Counted from the stretch's first letter, positions 51,729 to 60,506 are shown. The stretch is 64,000 nt of DNA from Hyphomicrobiaceae bacterium (GCA_022844275.1 JALHMB010000005.1:186001-250000); one strand, 5' to 3'. Translations and numbers: made by a program. Notes: generated by a model not told the origin, from the letters alone.

Positions 51729-52733
51729 ATGGTCGTGCGGAGAATCGCGTTTGCGCTGGCGTTGATGCTCGGCTGGTCGGGCACCGCGCCAGCCGGGCCA
51801 GCGATCCTGTTCGATGCAGGCAGCGGGAGGGTGCTCTACGCCGAAGATCAGGACCAGCCCTGGCATCCCGCCTCGCTGACCAAGATCATGACGGCCTATC
51901 TCGTCTTCGAGGCCCTCAAGAACAACACGATCACCCTCGACCAGAAGATCCCGGTCAGCGCCAATGCGCACGCACAGCCGCCGAGCAAACTCGGGCTGCC
52001 CGTCGGCGCCGAGATCACGGTCAACCTCGCGCTCAAGGCGCTGATCATCAAATCGGCTAACGATGCGGCGGTCATGCTCGCGGAAGCGATCGGCGGCGGC
52101 GGCACGGATGAGGCGTTCATTCGCTCCATGAACGCCACCGCGCTGCGCCTCGGCATGACGCAGACGCGCTTCGTCAATCCGCACGGCCTCCCCGCACCCG
52201 AGCAGGTGACGACGGCGCGCGATCTTGCCCGCCTGACGAAAGCCGTTCTGGCGGACTTTCCGGGTCAAAGCGAACTGTGGTCGATGGCGGACATGCAGAT
52301 CGGCCGCCGCCGCCTCAGAACCCACAACGGGCTCCTGCGCACCTACGAAGGCGCCGATGGCCTGAAAACCGGCTTCATCTGCGACTCCGGCTTCAACGTC
52401 GTTGCAACGGCGACGCGCGATAACCGGCGGCTCGCGGCCGTCGTGCTCGGCGAGTACACCTCACGCGATCGCAGCCTGCGCGCGGCGAGCCTGCTCGAGC
52501 ACGGCTTCCGCACCTACGGCTGGAAGGAGATCTTCTCGAGCGCGACCGTCGAAACGGTGCCCGTGAGCGCCGAGACCGCTGAGCCCCGCAGCGTCCGAGA
52601 GATGGTGCTGTCCTTCGCATGCAATGGGAAGCGGCAGGCGCGGGCCGTGCCGACCAAACGACAGAAGAAGGCGCGCGTGAAGAAGCGCGACACGGCCGCA
52701 GCCGGGAATGCAGCGGCGGCGAAGAGCGAGTGA
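51729..52733 (+). CDS. D-alanyl-D-alanine carboxypeptidase (PBP5/6-like, class C low-molecular-weight PBP)
   Basis: 334 residues with an N-terminal signal peptide (MVVRRIAFALALMLGWSGTAPAG). The three active-site motifs are S49-LT-K52, SAN (109-111) and KTG (213-215), in the right order and spacing for LMW penicillin-binding proteins. It trims the terminal D-alanine of peptidoglycan stem peptides in the periplasm. A beta-rich C-terminal domain is partly present, and the protein ends in a lysine-rich tail (KRQKKARVKKRD) rather than an amphipathic membrane anchor. The family includes close relatives with endopeptidase activity. Confidence 0.92.
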   Translation: MVVRRIAFALALMLGWSGTAPAGPAILFDAGSGRVLYAEDQDQPWHPASLTKIMTAYLVFEALKNNTITLDQKIPVSANAHAQPPSKLGLPVGAEITVNLALKALIIKSANDAAVMLAEAIGGGGTDEAFIRSMNATALRLGMTQTRFVNPHGLPAPEQVTTARDLARLTKAVLADFPGQSELWSMADMQIGRRRLRTHNGLLRTYEGADGLKTGFICDSGFNVVATATRDNRRLAAVVLGEYTSRDRSLRAASLLEHGFRTYGWKEIFSSATVETVPVSAETAEPRSVREMVLSFACNGKRQARAVPTKRQKKARVKKRDTAAAGNAAAAKSE

Positions 52734-52758
52734 CGCCGAGGCGCAGCCCGCGGGCGCG

Positions 52759-53025
52759 TCAAACGATCAGATCGAGCTTGTTCTCGCGATATTGGCAGCC
52801 AGCCGGCGGCGGCTCGAAACCGTCGTCCGCCCGCGCGGGTGGCGCCGTCTTAGGCTCAGGCGAGGGCTGCGTATTCCTGTGAGCCGGAGGCAACGGCACG
52901 GTCCGCACGGACTGATCATTGCGCTCTATGCCACTTTCTGCCGGTCCGGTCGTCTGCGCCGTGGCCGGCAGAATGAGGATGAGACTGAACAATCCCGCCG
53001 TAGCGATCGATCGGGCTGGCGTCAT
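52759..53025 (-). CDS. small secreted hypothetical protein
   Basis: 88 residues from the ATG at 53025. A signal peptide (MTPARSIATAGLFSLILILPATAQ) is followed by a proline-rich region and a C-terminal PPPAGCQYRENKLDLIV. No known domain. A frame open to 53157 exists but its extra residues look non-coding and would bury the signal peptide. It is convergent with the carboxypeptidase gene. The 237 bp upstream to the next small gene contain nothing else recognisable. Confidence 0.6.
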   Translation of the reverse strand: MTPARSIATAGLFSLILILPATAQTTGPAESGIERNDQSVRTVPLPPAHRNTQPSPEPKTAPPARADDGFEPPPAGCQYRENKLDLIV

Positions 53026-53262
53026 GGATGAGCCGCTAACCATTTGTTGACTGGGCAATGTTGCGCCGCAGCGAAATGCACGCTGTGCAGGCCTGCCATG
53101 CGGCCTGCCGATCGGGATTTCCGCGGTCAAATTAGTCGCGGAGGACTGATCCGGCAACGCACTTCCGATCTTTCGAAGCGTGATTGTCCCCCATGGCCAA
53201 TTTACGGCACTTACGGCGCCAAGCGCCCTTTTAATTGCATGATGTGCAGGCGAATTCGCGCC

Positions 53263-53445
53263 TTAAGGCGAAGTTTCGACCTCGACGGGGCCGGCCGTAT
53301 GAGGACCTGGCGCGTCGGTCTTCCAAACCGCCGTCAGTATAGCGATCCCGGCCAGAGCGGAGACGACCGTAGCCACCAGCACGTCGCGCGACGAAAGCCA
53401 CAAACGGCGCCGATAAGCCTCGGAAATACGTGAGTTTCTCGCCAT
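53263..53445 (-). CDS. small single-helix membrane protein, hypothetical
   Basis: 60 residues: a basic start (MARNSRISEAYRRRLWLSSRD), one hydrophobic helix (VLVATVVSALAGIAILTAV) and a short polar end. GGAG stands a few bases before the ATG. No family recognised; coding status is moderately likely. Confidence 0.45.
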   Translation of the reverse strand: MARNSRISEAYRRRLWLSSRDVLVATVVSALAGIAILTAVWKTDAPGPHTAGPVEVETSP

Positions 53446-53929
53446 AGCTCCGTGCCCAGTTACATTTATTAATTATGACCCTGGTTGGCGCGCGCGCCAG
53501 GGCACGTTTGGCCGCGCGACAGAACATCTCATTGTGTTTCGGAGGCGGATGTCGCCTCTGCTCGAAAGGCGCCGCAAGCCAGCTTATGACGGGGCAGTCA
53601 CGAACCCGTCACGATCCCACCTCAATCCAAGGCTTGAACACGCGGCCGCCGATGCCAACTTACCAAACTGGAGCAAATAGTCGGCAGAAGTGTGCTGATT
53701 TGCGCCTGAAGTCGGGAAATTTTGGGGTCACTGCAACGAGATAGCTGAGATCAATCCGAGCGCAAACTTTGTTTGCTTAAGGAGATCTTTAATACACCGC
53801 AACAATCGGTGGGCAGTCGTTAACGAAAACGGCGGCCTTCTCTGCGCGAGATCCCAAAAGGGTTGTAGAAATCTGGTCCATGGGGTAGCAACCCCAAATC
53901 ATCGGACACAATCAAAGAGTTCCAACGAC
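53446..53929. other. 484-bp A/T-rich region with two perfect hairpins
   Basis: No convincing gene. GCAAAC-TTT-GTTTGC (53762-53776) and TGGGGT-AGCA-ACCCCA (53881-53896) are perfect inverted repeats; the second lies 34 bp upstream of the GTG of the phosphatase gene. A short open frame at 53475-53744 has no start signal and non-protein-like composition. The region probably holds the promoter of the three-gene cluster that follows. Confidence 0.5.
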
Positions 53930-54643
53930 GTGTCGAGTGGACGTTTGAAGTGCTGCGTGCTCGTCGATTTCGACGGTACCATAGCAACAGTAGATACGAC
54001 GGACGCGCTTCTGGAGCGTTTCGCCGAGCCCGGTTGGCTGGATATTGAAGCCGACTGGCAGGCGGGCCGCATCGGTTCGCGCGAATGCCTGGTGCGGCAG
54101 ATCGATTTGATCAAAGCTTCGCCGCAGCAATACGATGATTTCGTGTCTTCCATCGAAATCGACAGCGGCTTTTTGCCTTTCGTCGAAGAATGCAAATCCC
54201 GCGATCTGGACGTGATGGTTGTTTCGGACGGTCTCGATCGGACCGTCGGCACCGTTCTCAAGCGCGCCGGCCTCGATCTGCCCTTTCGCGCCAATCGCCT
54301 CCAGGCAATCGGAACAGACCGCTGGCGGTTGACGTTCCCTCATGCACGGGGCGACTGCCAGCCGTTGTCCGGAAACTGCAAGTGCCAGTTCGCGGACGCA
54401 GCGCGCGGTTCAGTCCGTGTCGTCGTCGGCGACGGGCGAAGCGATTTCTGCGTCGCGGGCCGTGCCGACCTCGTGCTGGCAAAGAGCTCGCTTGTCGAGC
54501 ACTGCCGCAGGAATGCCCTGCCGCACTTCGCCATCACGAACTTCGATGAAGCGACGGAAATCTTCGTCCGCTGGCTCGACGACCGCGCGAGCCTCGGCGA
54601 AGACGCACCGATGATCCTCAGCGAACAAGCAAGAGACGAGTAG
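53930..54643 (+). CDS. HAD-IB phosphatase, MtnX/SerB-like
   Basis: 237 residues starting at GTG. HAD motif I is VLVDFDGTIATVDT (D13, D15), motif II is VVSDGLDRT, and motif IV is VVVGDGRSDFC. The cap region and DGTI-type motif I place it with MtnX-like and phosphoserine-phosphatase-like HAD-IB enzymes, which cleave small phosphate monoesters in the cytoplasm. The methionine-salvage genes that would support MtnX are absent. It is tightly coupled to the aminotransferase 4 bp downstream, so the phosphorylated substrate may belong to that pathway. The exact substrate is unknown. Confidence 0.8.
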   Translation: MSSGRLKCCVLVDFDGTIATVDTTDALLERFAEPGWLDIEADWQAGRIGSRECLVRQIDLIKASPQQYDDFVSSIEIDSGFLPFVEECKSRDLDVMVVSDGLDRTVGTVLKRAGLDLPFRANRLQAIGTDRWRLTFPHARGDCQPLSGNCKCQFADAARGSVRVVVGDGRSDFCVAGRADLVLAKSSLVEHCRRNALPHFAITNFDEATEIFVRWLDDRASLGEDAPMILSEQARDE

Positions 54644-54647
54644 CCTC

Positions 54648-56084
54648 ATGGACAAGTCCATCCACTGGAACGATGCCGGCGCCACCACGGCATCGGGTTC
54701 TACCACGCCGAGGACCGAGGAAGAGCTCCTCAAGCTCGAGGACATCTACTGCTCGCACGGCGACACGGTGCACTACACCAACCCGCCGAAGATCTTCGAC
54801 CGTTGTGATGGCTCGTACATGTACGACGCGCAGGGCCGGGAATTCCTCGACCTGCAGATGTGGTATTCGGCCGTGAATTTCGGCTACCGCAATCCGCGCC
54901 TCAACGACGCGGCGCATCGCCAGCTCGACCGTCTTCCTCAGGTCGCCTCGCAGTATCTCCATCGCGAGAAGATTGAGCTTGCCTCGATTATCGCTCAGGA
55001 TGCCGAGAAGAAGTTCGGACTGAAGGGCCGCGTGCACTTCAATGTCGGCGGCGCACAGGCTGTCGAGGACAGCCTCAAGCTCGTGCGCAACTTCAAGAAG
55101 GGCAAGAGCCTGATGTTCGCGTTCGAGGGCGGCTACCACGGCCGCACGCTCGGCGCGTCCGCGATCACATCGTCCTATCGCTACCGTCGCCGCTATGGCC
55201 ACTTTGGCGAGCGCGCACAGTTCATCGAGTTCCCGTATCACTTCCGCGGCCCGAAGGGCATGTCGAAGGAGGAGTACGGCGAGCTGTGCGTGAAGAAGTT
55301 CGCTCGCCTGTTCGAGAGCGAGTACAACGGCGTATGGGACGCGAAAGTCGGCGAGGCGGAATACGCGGCCTTCTATGTGGAACCCATTCAGGGCACGGGC
55401 GGTTATGTCATCCCGCCGCCGAACTTCTTCAAGGGTCTGAAGAAGGTCCTCGACGACCACGGCATCCTGATGGTCGCCGACGAAATCCAGATGGGCATCT
55501 ATCGCACCGGCAAGCTCTGGTCGATCGAGCACTTCGGCGTGAAGCCTGACATCATCGTGTTCGGCAAGGCGATCACCAACGGCCTCAATCCGCTGGCTGG
55601 CGTGTGGGCACGCGAGGAGCTTATCAATCCGACAATCTTCCCGCCGGGTTCGACGCACTCGACGTTCAACGCCAATCCCATGGGCACCGCGGTAGCGCTC
55701 GAGGCCATGCACATGATGGCCGAGACCGACTACGAAGCGATGGTCAAGGAGAAGGGCGCCTACTTCCTCGAGGGCCTCAAGGATCTGCAGAAGCGCCACA
55801 AGGTCATCGGCGATGTCGATGGCCTCGGTCTCGCACTCCGCGCCGAGATCTGCGAGCCGCACGACAGCTTCACGCCGTCGAAGCGACTGGTCGATCTGAT
55901 GGTCGACGAAGGCCTCAAGGGCGACATCGACATCGACGGCCGCAAGTACGGCCTCGTGCTCGATATCGGCGGTTGGTACAAGAACGTCATCACCCTCGCG
56001 CCGAGCCTGCATATTTCGAAGAGCGAAATCGACCTCGCGATTCGTCTGCTCGACGCGCTCATCACGCGCGTGACGCGCAACTAA
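54648..56084 (+). CDS. PLP-dependent class III aminotransferase
   Basis: 478 residues. The PLP lysine is K307 in VFGKAITNGL; the cofactor aspartate is in VADEIQMG (D278), with NVGGAQAVEDSLKLVRNF (131-148) the phosphate-binding region. Class III members include ornithine, acetylornithine, GABA and other omega-aminotransferases. The sequence is longer and more divergent than ArgD/GabT. The substrate cannot be assigned. It lies 4 bp after a HAD phosphatase and 111 bp before an alpha/beta hydrolase in the same direction. Confidence 0.82.
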   Translation: MDKSIHWNDAGATTASGSTTPRTEEELLKLEDIYCSHGDTVHYTNPPKIFDRCDGSYMYDAQGREFLDLQMWYSAVNFGYRNPRLNDAAHRQLDRLPQVASQYLHREKIELASIIAQDAEKKFGLKGRVHFNVGGAQAVEDSLKLVRNFKKGKSLMFAFEGGYHGRTLGASAITSSYRYRRRYGHFGERAQFIEFPYHFRGPKGMSKEEYGELCVKKFARLFESEYNGVWDAKVGEAEYAAFYVEPIQGTGGYVIPPPNFFKGLKKVLDDHGILMVADEIQMGIYRTGKLWSIEHFGVKPDIIVFGKAITNGLNPLAGVWAREELINPTIFPPGSTHSTFNANPMGTAVALEAMHMMAETDYEAMVKEKGAYFLEGLKDLQKRHKVIGDVDGLGLALRAEICEPHDSFTPSKRLVDLMVDEGLKGDIDIDGRKYGLVLDIGGWYKNVITLAPSLHISKSEIDLAIRLLDALITRVTRN

Positions 56085-56195
56085 GGAACCATAGGATCGT
56101 TTGGCGCATGGGAAGCCCGCTCCGGATCACGGGGCGGGGTCCGGAGCCGGGGTTGCAAGGGTGGCCGGTGCGCCAAGGCGACAACAAAGCAGGAC

Positions 56196-57107
56196 ATGAT
56201 TTCAATCATGCAGGCAGTAGAGAGTACGGGTAAAGTCATCGCGAGCGACCGGTATGTCTATGACCAGCCGGGTTTTGGGGAGAACGGCCGCATCGGCTTT
56301 CTTCTGATCCACGGCCTTGGCGGGACGCCGGTCGAGCTGCGCTTTGCTGCGCAGGGCCTGACCCGTGCCGGCTTCACGGTCTACTGTCCGCTCCTCGAGG
56401 GGCACGGCGGCACCGAGGCCGAGCTGAATGCCACCACTTGGCAGGACTGGTACGACAGCGTCGTCGCCGCGCATGACGAGCTGCGCACCCGTTGCGACAT
56501 GGTCATCGTGGGCGGGCTGTCCTCGGGAGCGCTGCTGGCGCTGCGTCTTGCCGCCGATCGACGTGACGAGGTTGCCGCGACCGTACTTTTGGCGCCGACA
56601 CTCTGGCCGAACGGATGGGCCGTACCGCGCGCGCTGCGCCTTCTCAAGTATGTGCCGGGGAAACAGATTGCGAACCTCTTCAATTTCTCCGAGGCCGCAC
56701 CGTACGGCATCAAGGACGAGCGCATTCGCCAGTTCGCGCTCGACTCGCTGCAGGGCGAGGGCCGTTCGATGAAGGACGTCTTCGGCCGCAGCGGCTCCAT
56801 GCTCTGGGAGCTGCGGTCGCTGCGCAACGCCGTGCGCAAGCAGCTCGCCGACGTGAAGCAGCCGACGCTGATCTTCCACCCGCGCAACGACGACCAGGCT
56901 GATCTCTCGAATACGACCGAGATCCAGCGTGCGCTCGGCGGCCTCGTGGATGTGGTCGTGCTCGACGACAGCTACCACATGATCACGCTGGACCGTCAGC
57001 GTTCGCTCGTCGTTGATCGCGCGATCGACTACGGCCAGCGCCTCACCGCTACTCTTCAGCCGCGCGAGGACGCCACGCCGGCGGTCAATCAGCTCGCCGC
57101 CGAGTAG
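56196..57107 (+). CDS. alpha/beta hydrolase, carboxylesterase/monoacylglycerol-lipase-like
   Basis: 303 residues. LLIHGLGGTPVELRF (oxyanion loop), GGLSSGALLAL (nucleophile elbow GLSSG), NDDQADL (acid) and SYHMITLD (catalytic His) follow the Est30-like carboxylesterase layout, with a lid region of about 60 residues. It likely acts on acyl esters. The start at 56196 has AGGA almost adjacent; ATG at 56208 is an alternative. The three genes 53930-57107 share one direction and form a likely operon. It ends 9 bp from the convergent znuA. Confidence 0.82.
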   Translation: MISIMQAVESTGKVIASDRYVYDQPGFGENGRIGFLLIHGLGGTPVELRFAAQGLTRAGFTVYCPLLEGHGGTEAELNATTWQDWYDSVVAAHDELRTRCDMVIVGGLSSGALLALRLAADRRDEVAATVLLAPTLWPNGWAVPRALRLLKYVPGKQIANLFNFSEAAPYGIKDERIRQFALDSLQGEGRSMKDVFGRSGSMLWELRSLRNAVRKQLADVKQPTLIFHPRNDDQADLSNTTEIQRALGGLVDVVVLDDSYHMITLDRQRSLVVDRAIDYGQRLTATLQPREDATPAVNQLAAE

Positions 57108-57116
57108 AGCGCCAAC

Positions 57117-58091
57117 CTACTCTTTCAGACACGTCGCGAGGTCTGTTGCGAGATTACGCAGCAGCGTCGGGTAGTGAGCTGCGCCTGCGGGGATCGCCAC
57201 GCCGAGCGGATCGAGAACGCCGCGACGCGCCTTCGTCTTCTCGGTGATCGTCGCCACGAGTCGCGGCTCGAACTGCGGCTCGGAAAACACGCAGACTGCC
57301 TTCAGCTCGCCGATCCTCCGACGTAGCGCGGTGAGCCGTTTCGCGCTCGGCGCGACTTCCGGACTGACCGTGACGGATCCTGCGGCTTCGAGGCCGAAGC
57401 GCTTCTCGAAATACTGATACGCATCGTGGAAGACGATGAACGGACGACCGGCGAGCGGTTTCGTCTTGGTTTCCAGTTCCGCTGCGAGTGCGCTCATGTC
57501 ACGGCCGAAGGCTTCGGCATTGGCCTTGAACCGGTCGGCTTCGGCTGGGTGAACCTTGGCAAGCACTTCCGCCATGCGCGTCGCGATCGTCGCCGCGTTG
57601 ACGGGGTCCAGGTAGAGGTGGCCGTCGGTAGCATTCGCATCGTGGTCGTGGGCGGCACCGTGCTTATGCCCGTGTTTATGTCCGCGGCTCTTTCCCGAAC
57701 TGCCGTGGTCATGATCCTCGAACGTGCCGCCCGTACGCATCTTGAGGAGCACGATTTCGGGAGCCTCTTCGAGCGTGACCACGCGGACTGTCGGGGGCAG
57801 CGACCGAGCCACCTTGATCATGAACGGCTCTAGTCCGTTGGACACGTGGAACACGACGCGTGCGGCCGCCAGGGCCTTGGCATCCGAAGGCTTGAGCGTG
57901 AACGTGTGCGGTGAGGCGACGCCATCGATCAGGAGTCTCGGCTCCGCGACGCCGGCCATGACGGCGGCCGCGATCGAGTGGATCGGCTTAATGGTCGCAA
58001 CGACATTGAGCTCCTGCGCGCGCGTTGTGCCGCTGCCAAAGGCCAACGTGAGCGCCGCCAGTCCCGCCACCCGTACAATCGACCGCCGCAT
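57117..58091 (-). CDS. znuA: zinc ABC transporter substrate-binding protein ZnuA
   Basis: 324 residues. A signal peptide (RSIVRVAGLAALTLAFGSGTTRA) leads to the periplasmic binding protein. Zinc ligands match ASPHTFTLKPSDAKAL (first His), a His-rich flexible loop (DHDHGSSGKSRGHKHGHKHG, about 130-150), LYLDPVNA, and FHDAYQYFE (another His), with the Asp/Glu near SEPQFEP. It captures zinc for the ZnuBC importer. Unusually, znuB, znuC and zur are not beside it: the upstream neighbour is metX. GGAG precedes the ATG and a Zur-like palindrome lies about 42 bp upstream. Confidence 0.95.
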   Translation of the reverse strand: MRRSIVRVAGLAALTLAFGSGTTRAQELNVVATIKPIHSIAAAVMAGVAEPRLLIDGVASPHTFTLKPSDAKALAAARVVFHVSNGLEPFMIKVARSLPPTVRVVTLEEAPEIVLLKMRTGGTFEDHDHGSSGKSRGHKHGHKHGAAHDHDANATDGHLYLDPVNAATIATRMAEVLAKVHPAEADRFKANAEAFGRDMSALAAELETKTKPLAGRPFIVFHDAYQYFEKRFGLEAAGSVTVSPEVAPSAKRLTALRRRIGELKAVCVFSEPQFEPRLVATITEKTKARRGVLDPLGVAIPAGAAHYPTLLRNLATDLATCLKE

Positions 58092-58127
58092 TGATGTGCT
58101 CCGTTCCTGACGTCTCGCGAATTCCTT

Positions 58128-58145
58128 AGGACGTTATAACATTGC
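58128..58145 (-). promoter_or_regulatory. putative Zur-binding site upstream of znuA
   Basis: On the minus strand CAATGTTATAACGT contains the palindromic core GTTATAAC (58133-58140), matching the TGTTATAACA-type operator of Zur in alphaproteobacteria. It overlaps a -10-like TATAAC, so bound Zur would block znuA transcription when zinc is plentiful. One half-site is less perfect than the other. Confidence 0.6.
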
Positions 58146-58251
58146 CTGTCCAGAGACCACATCAGAAGAGACCATAAATAGCGCGGCCACTTGGCCGGCG
58201 CGGTACTCGCGACACTTGACGTCGAACCGCAAGCTTACATATTAGCATTTC

Positions 58252-58306
58252 ACTCGTGGTGATTTGGCCGGCCGGCTTGCAGCCACGTTAAACAACTCGC
58301 TAAAGA
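58252..58306 (+). promoter_or_regulatory. SAM-II riboswitch
   Basis: The sequence contains the conserved core elements in order: CGTGGTGATTTGG, GGCTTGCAGCCACGTTAAA and GCTAAAG. The first hairpin forms from GGC...GCC-type pairing and the downstream GCTAAAG completes the pseudoknot that binds S-adenosylmethionine. The match extends over the whole core, so this is a confident call. It starts about 150 bp upstream of metX, whose product lies in methionine synthesis, as is typical for SAM-II in alphaproteobacteria. High SAM should lower expression of metX-metW. Confidence 0.93.
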
Positions 58307-58316
58307 GGCCGCGCGC

Positions 58317-58369
58317 ATCCGGAATTCGGTGAGCACGGCATTCTTGGCCGGCCCGAGTCCGGATTTTTT
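58317..58369 (+). terminator. intrinsic terminator downstream of the SAM-II aptamer
   Basis: ATCCGGA (58317-58323), a bulged A, and TTCGG (58325-58329) pair with CCGAG and TCCGGAT (58353-58364). A nested CGGC/GCCG hairpin fills the loop, and TTTTTT follows directly. It lies between the riboswitch and metX, so it could be the expression platform for SAM-dependent early termination. Confidence 0.7.
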
Positions 58370-58403
58370 GTGACGGCTTCGGCCGACCGCGCGGAGAAGA
58401 CGC

Positions 58404-59648
58404 ATGGCGAGCGTAACGATCGAGCCGAGCCGGGGCACGGCGCCCGGCACACAGGCTACGCCATCCCCCGAGGCGCTGAAGCGGACGGCCCTCGAAGAGG
58501 CTATCTCCCCGACGAGCCCCTCGGTGACGTTTCCAGCATCTGAGCCGCTCGAGCTCGACTGCGGGAAGTCAATCGGCCCGTTCACCGTGGCCTACGAGAC
58601 GGCCGGCACGCTCAATGCCACGAAGACGAACGCGATCCTCCTCTGTCACGCGCTGACGATGGATCAGTACTTCTTCCGCACGAACCCGGTGACCGGCAAG
58701 CCTGGGTGGTGGATCGACATGATCGGACCCGGCAAGCCGATCGACACGAACCGCTTCTTCGTCATTTGCGCGAACATTCTCGGCGGTTGCATGGGCTCGA
58801 CAGGGCCGGTCTCGATCAATCCCGCAACTCAGCTACACTACGGTCTCGACTTTCCCGTCATCACCATTCGCGACATGGTGCGCGCGCAAGTCCGCCTCAT
58901 CGATCACCTCGGCATCGACCGGCTCTTTGCCGTCCTCGGCGGCTCCATGGGCGGAATGCAGGTCCTCGAGTGGGCGGCGCACTTCGGTGACCGCGTGCAT
59001 TGCGCCGTTCCGATCGCAACCGCCGCGTGGCATTCAGCGCAGAACATCGCCTTCCACGAGGTCGGCCGCCAGGCCGTCATGGCCGATCCGGAGTGGGCTC
59101 AGGGCCGCTACCAGGCCGAAGGGCGCGTGCCACGCCGCGGCCTCGCCGTCGCGCGCATGGCCGCGCACATCACGTACCTTTCGGAAGCGGCGCTGCACGC
59201 CAAGTTTGGTCGCAACCTGCAGGATCGCGACTCGCGCACGTTTTCCTTTAGCGCCGACTTCCAGGTGGAGAGCTATCTGCGCCACCAGGGCTCGACGTTC
59301 GTCGATCGCTTCGATGCCAACAGCTATCTCTACATCACGCGCGCCATGGATTACTTCGACCTTGCCGGCGAGTTCGACGGCGTGCTCGCCAATGCATTCC
59401 GCGGCACGAAAACGCGCTTCTGCGTCGTGTCCTTCACGAGCGACTGGCTGTATCCTACTCACGAGAGCCGCAAGATCGTGCAGGCGTTGAATGCCGTCGC
59501 CGCCAATGTGAGCTTCGTCGAAGTGGAAAGCGATAAAGGCCACGACGCCTTCTTGCTCGAAGAGCCGGTCTTCTTCCGGACTATCAGCGGCTTCATCAAC
59601 TCCGCTGCCTCACGTCACGGCATCGCGCCGGCAAGGAGTGCCGCTTGA
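58404..59648 (+). CDS. metX: homoserine O-acyltransferase MetX
   Basis: 414 residues of the alpha/beta-hydrolase-fold MetX family. Visible blocks: [32 protein letters not shown], the nucleophile in [14 protein letters not shown], and the His in [10 protein letters not shown]. It acylates homoserine, normally with acetyl-CoA, as the first committed step of methionine synthesis; succinyl-CoA use cannot be excluded from sequence alone. The leader carries a SAM-II riboswitch and a terminator. GGAGAAG precedes the ATG. metW overlaps its stop codon (TGATG). Confidence 0.96.
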   Translation: MASVTIEPSRGTAPGTQATPSPEALKRTALEEAISPTSPSVTFPASEPLELDCGKSIGPFTVAYETAGTLNATKTNAILLCHALTMDQYFFRTNPVTGKPGWWIDMIGPGKPIDTNRFFVICANILGGCMGSTGPVSINPATQLHYGLDFPVITIRDMVRAQVRLIDHLGIDRLFAVLGGSMGGMQVLEWAAHFGDRVHCAVPIATAAWHSAQNIAFHEVGRQAVMADPEWAQGRYQAEGRVPRRGLAVARMAAHITYLSEAALHAKFGRNLQDRDSRTFSFSADFQVESYLRHQGSTFVDRFDANSYLYITRAMDYFDLAGEFDGVLANAFRGTKTRFCVVSFTSDWLYPTHESRKIVQALNAVAANVSFVEVESDKGHDAFLLEEPVFFRTISGFINSAASRHGIAPARSAA

Positions 59649-60301
59649 TGCTCGCCCGTCACGAAGATCGCGCGCTCGCCCCGGCGCGCGTCGACCACCT
59701 GCTGATCGCCAATCTCATCAAACCAGGTGCTCGCGTGCTTGACGTCGGATGCGGCGACGGCGCGCTGCTCCAGCTTTTGAGCGACCGCAAGGATGTCGAC
59801 GCCCGCGGCGTGGAGATCGAGCGCGAGCGCGTGAACGCCTGCGTGGCGCGAGGCCTCTCGGTCATCCAGGGCGACGCCGATCAGGATCTCGACGCCTATC
59901 CCGATGACGCGTTCGACTACGCGATCCTCTCGCTGACCATCCAGGCGACGCGCAATCCCAGGAAGGTCCTCTCGAACCTGCTGCGGATCGGCCGGCACGC
60001 CATCGTCTCGTTTCCGAATTTCGGCCATTGGCGGGTGCGCACGAAGCTCCTCATGACCGGCCGAATGCCTGTCACCGAGCATCTGCCGGACACCTGGTAC
60101 GACACCCCGAACGCCCATTTGTGCACGATCAAGGACTTTGCCGACCTCTGCCGGCTGGTCGACGCTCGGGTCGAACGGGCGGTGGCGTTCAACGCCTGGG
60201 GCCAGCAGCTGGGCACGTGGGTGCGCCTGCCGCTTACGATCCATAACCTGCTCGGGGAGAAGGCCGTCTTCCTGCTCTCCCGGCGCCCGGGCAAGAAGTG
60301 A
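59648..60301 (+). CDS. metW: methionine biosynthesis protein MetW
   Basis: 217 residues with a SAM-dependent methyltransferase-like core: ARVLDVGCGDGALLQLLSD, VEIERERVNACVARGLSVIQGDAD and SFPNFGHWRVR. MetW is always paired with MetX in alphaproteobacteria, where it works with MetX in methionine synthesis; whether it is a true methyltransferase is unsettled. Its ATG overlaps the metX stop by one base, so they are translationally coupled and share the riboswitch. Confidence 0.96.
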   Translation: MLARHEDRALAPARVDHLLIANLIKPGARVLDVGCGDGALLQLLSDRKDVDARGVEIERERVNACVARGLSVIQGDADQDLDAYPDDAFDYAILSLTIQATRNPRKVLSNLLRIGRHAIVSFPNFGHWRVRTKLLMTGRMPVTEHLPDTWYDTPNAHLCTIKDFADLCRLVDARVERAVAFNAWGQQLGTWVRLPLTIHNLLGEKAVFLLSRRPGKK

Positions 60302-60479
60302 CCCCCCGCAGGGCCATCTCTTACTGAATTGTGCGCCGGAGTGGCCCCATGAGGGGGTCGTTTACCAAGCAGTAAGGACACCTCGCCCAGATAGCCCGTC
60401 CAGGCTTCCGCCGTCGCGATTTTGGCGGCGAAGATCCTTGACAGAGCGGGCCCTCTATAGCTACCTGCTGCGGCAGTGA

Positions 60480-60506
60480 CTGGCACTCTCGAATTGTGAG
60501 TGCTAA
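60480..60506 (+). promoter_or_regulatory. CIRCE element (HrcA operator)
   Basis: CTGGCACTC, nine bases, then GAGTGCTAA. This is the HrcA operator TTAGCACTC-N9-GAGTGCTAA with two differences in the left arm. It lies about 70 bp upstream of groES. A TTGACA at 60438-60443 could be the -35 of the promoter it controls. The 178 bp before it show no gene. Confidence 0.9.

Noticed and set aside
53475-53744. Short plus-strand open frame of 89 codons
   Set aside because: No ribosome site, arginine-rich random-looking translation, and it lies in the promoter region of the next cluster.
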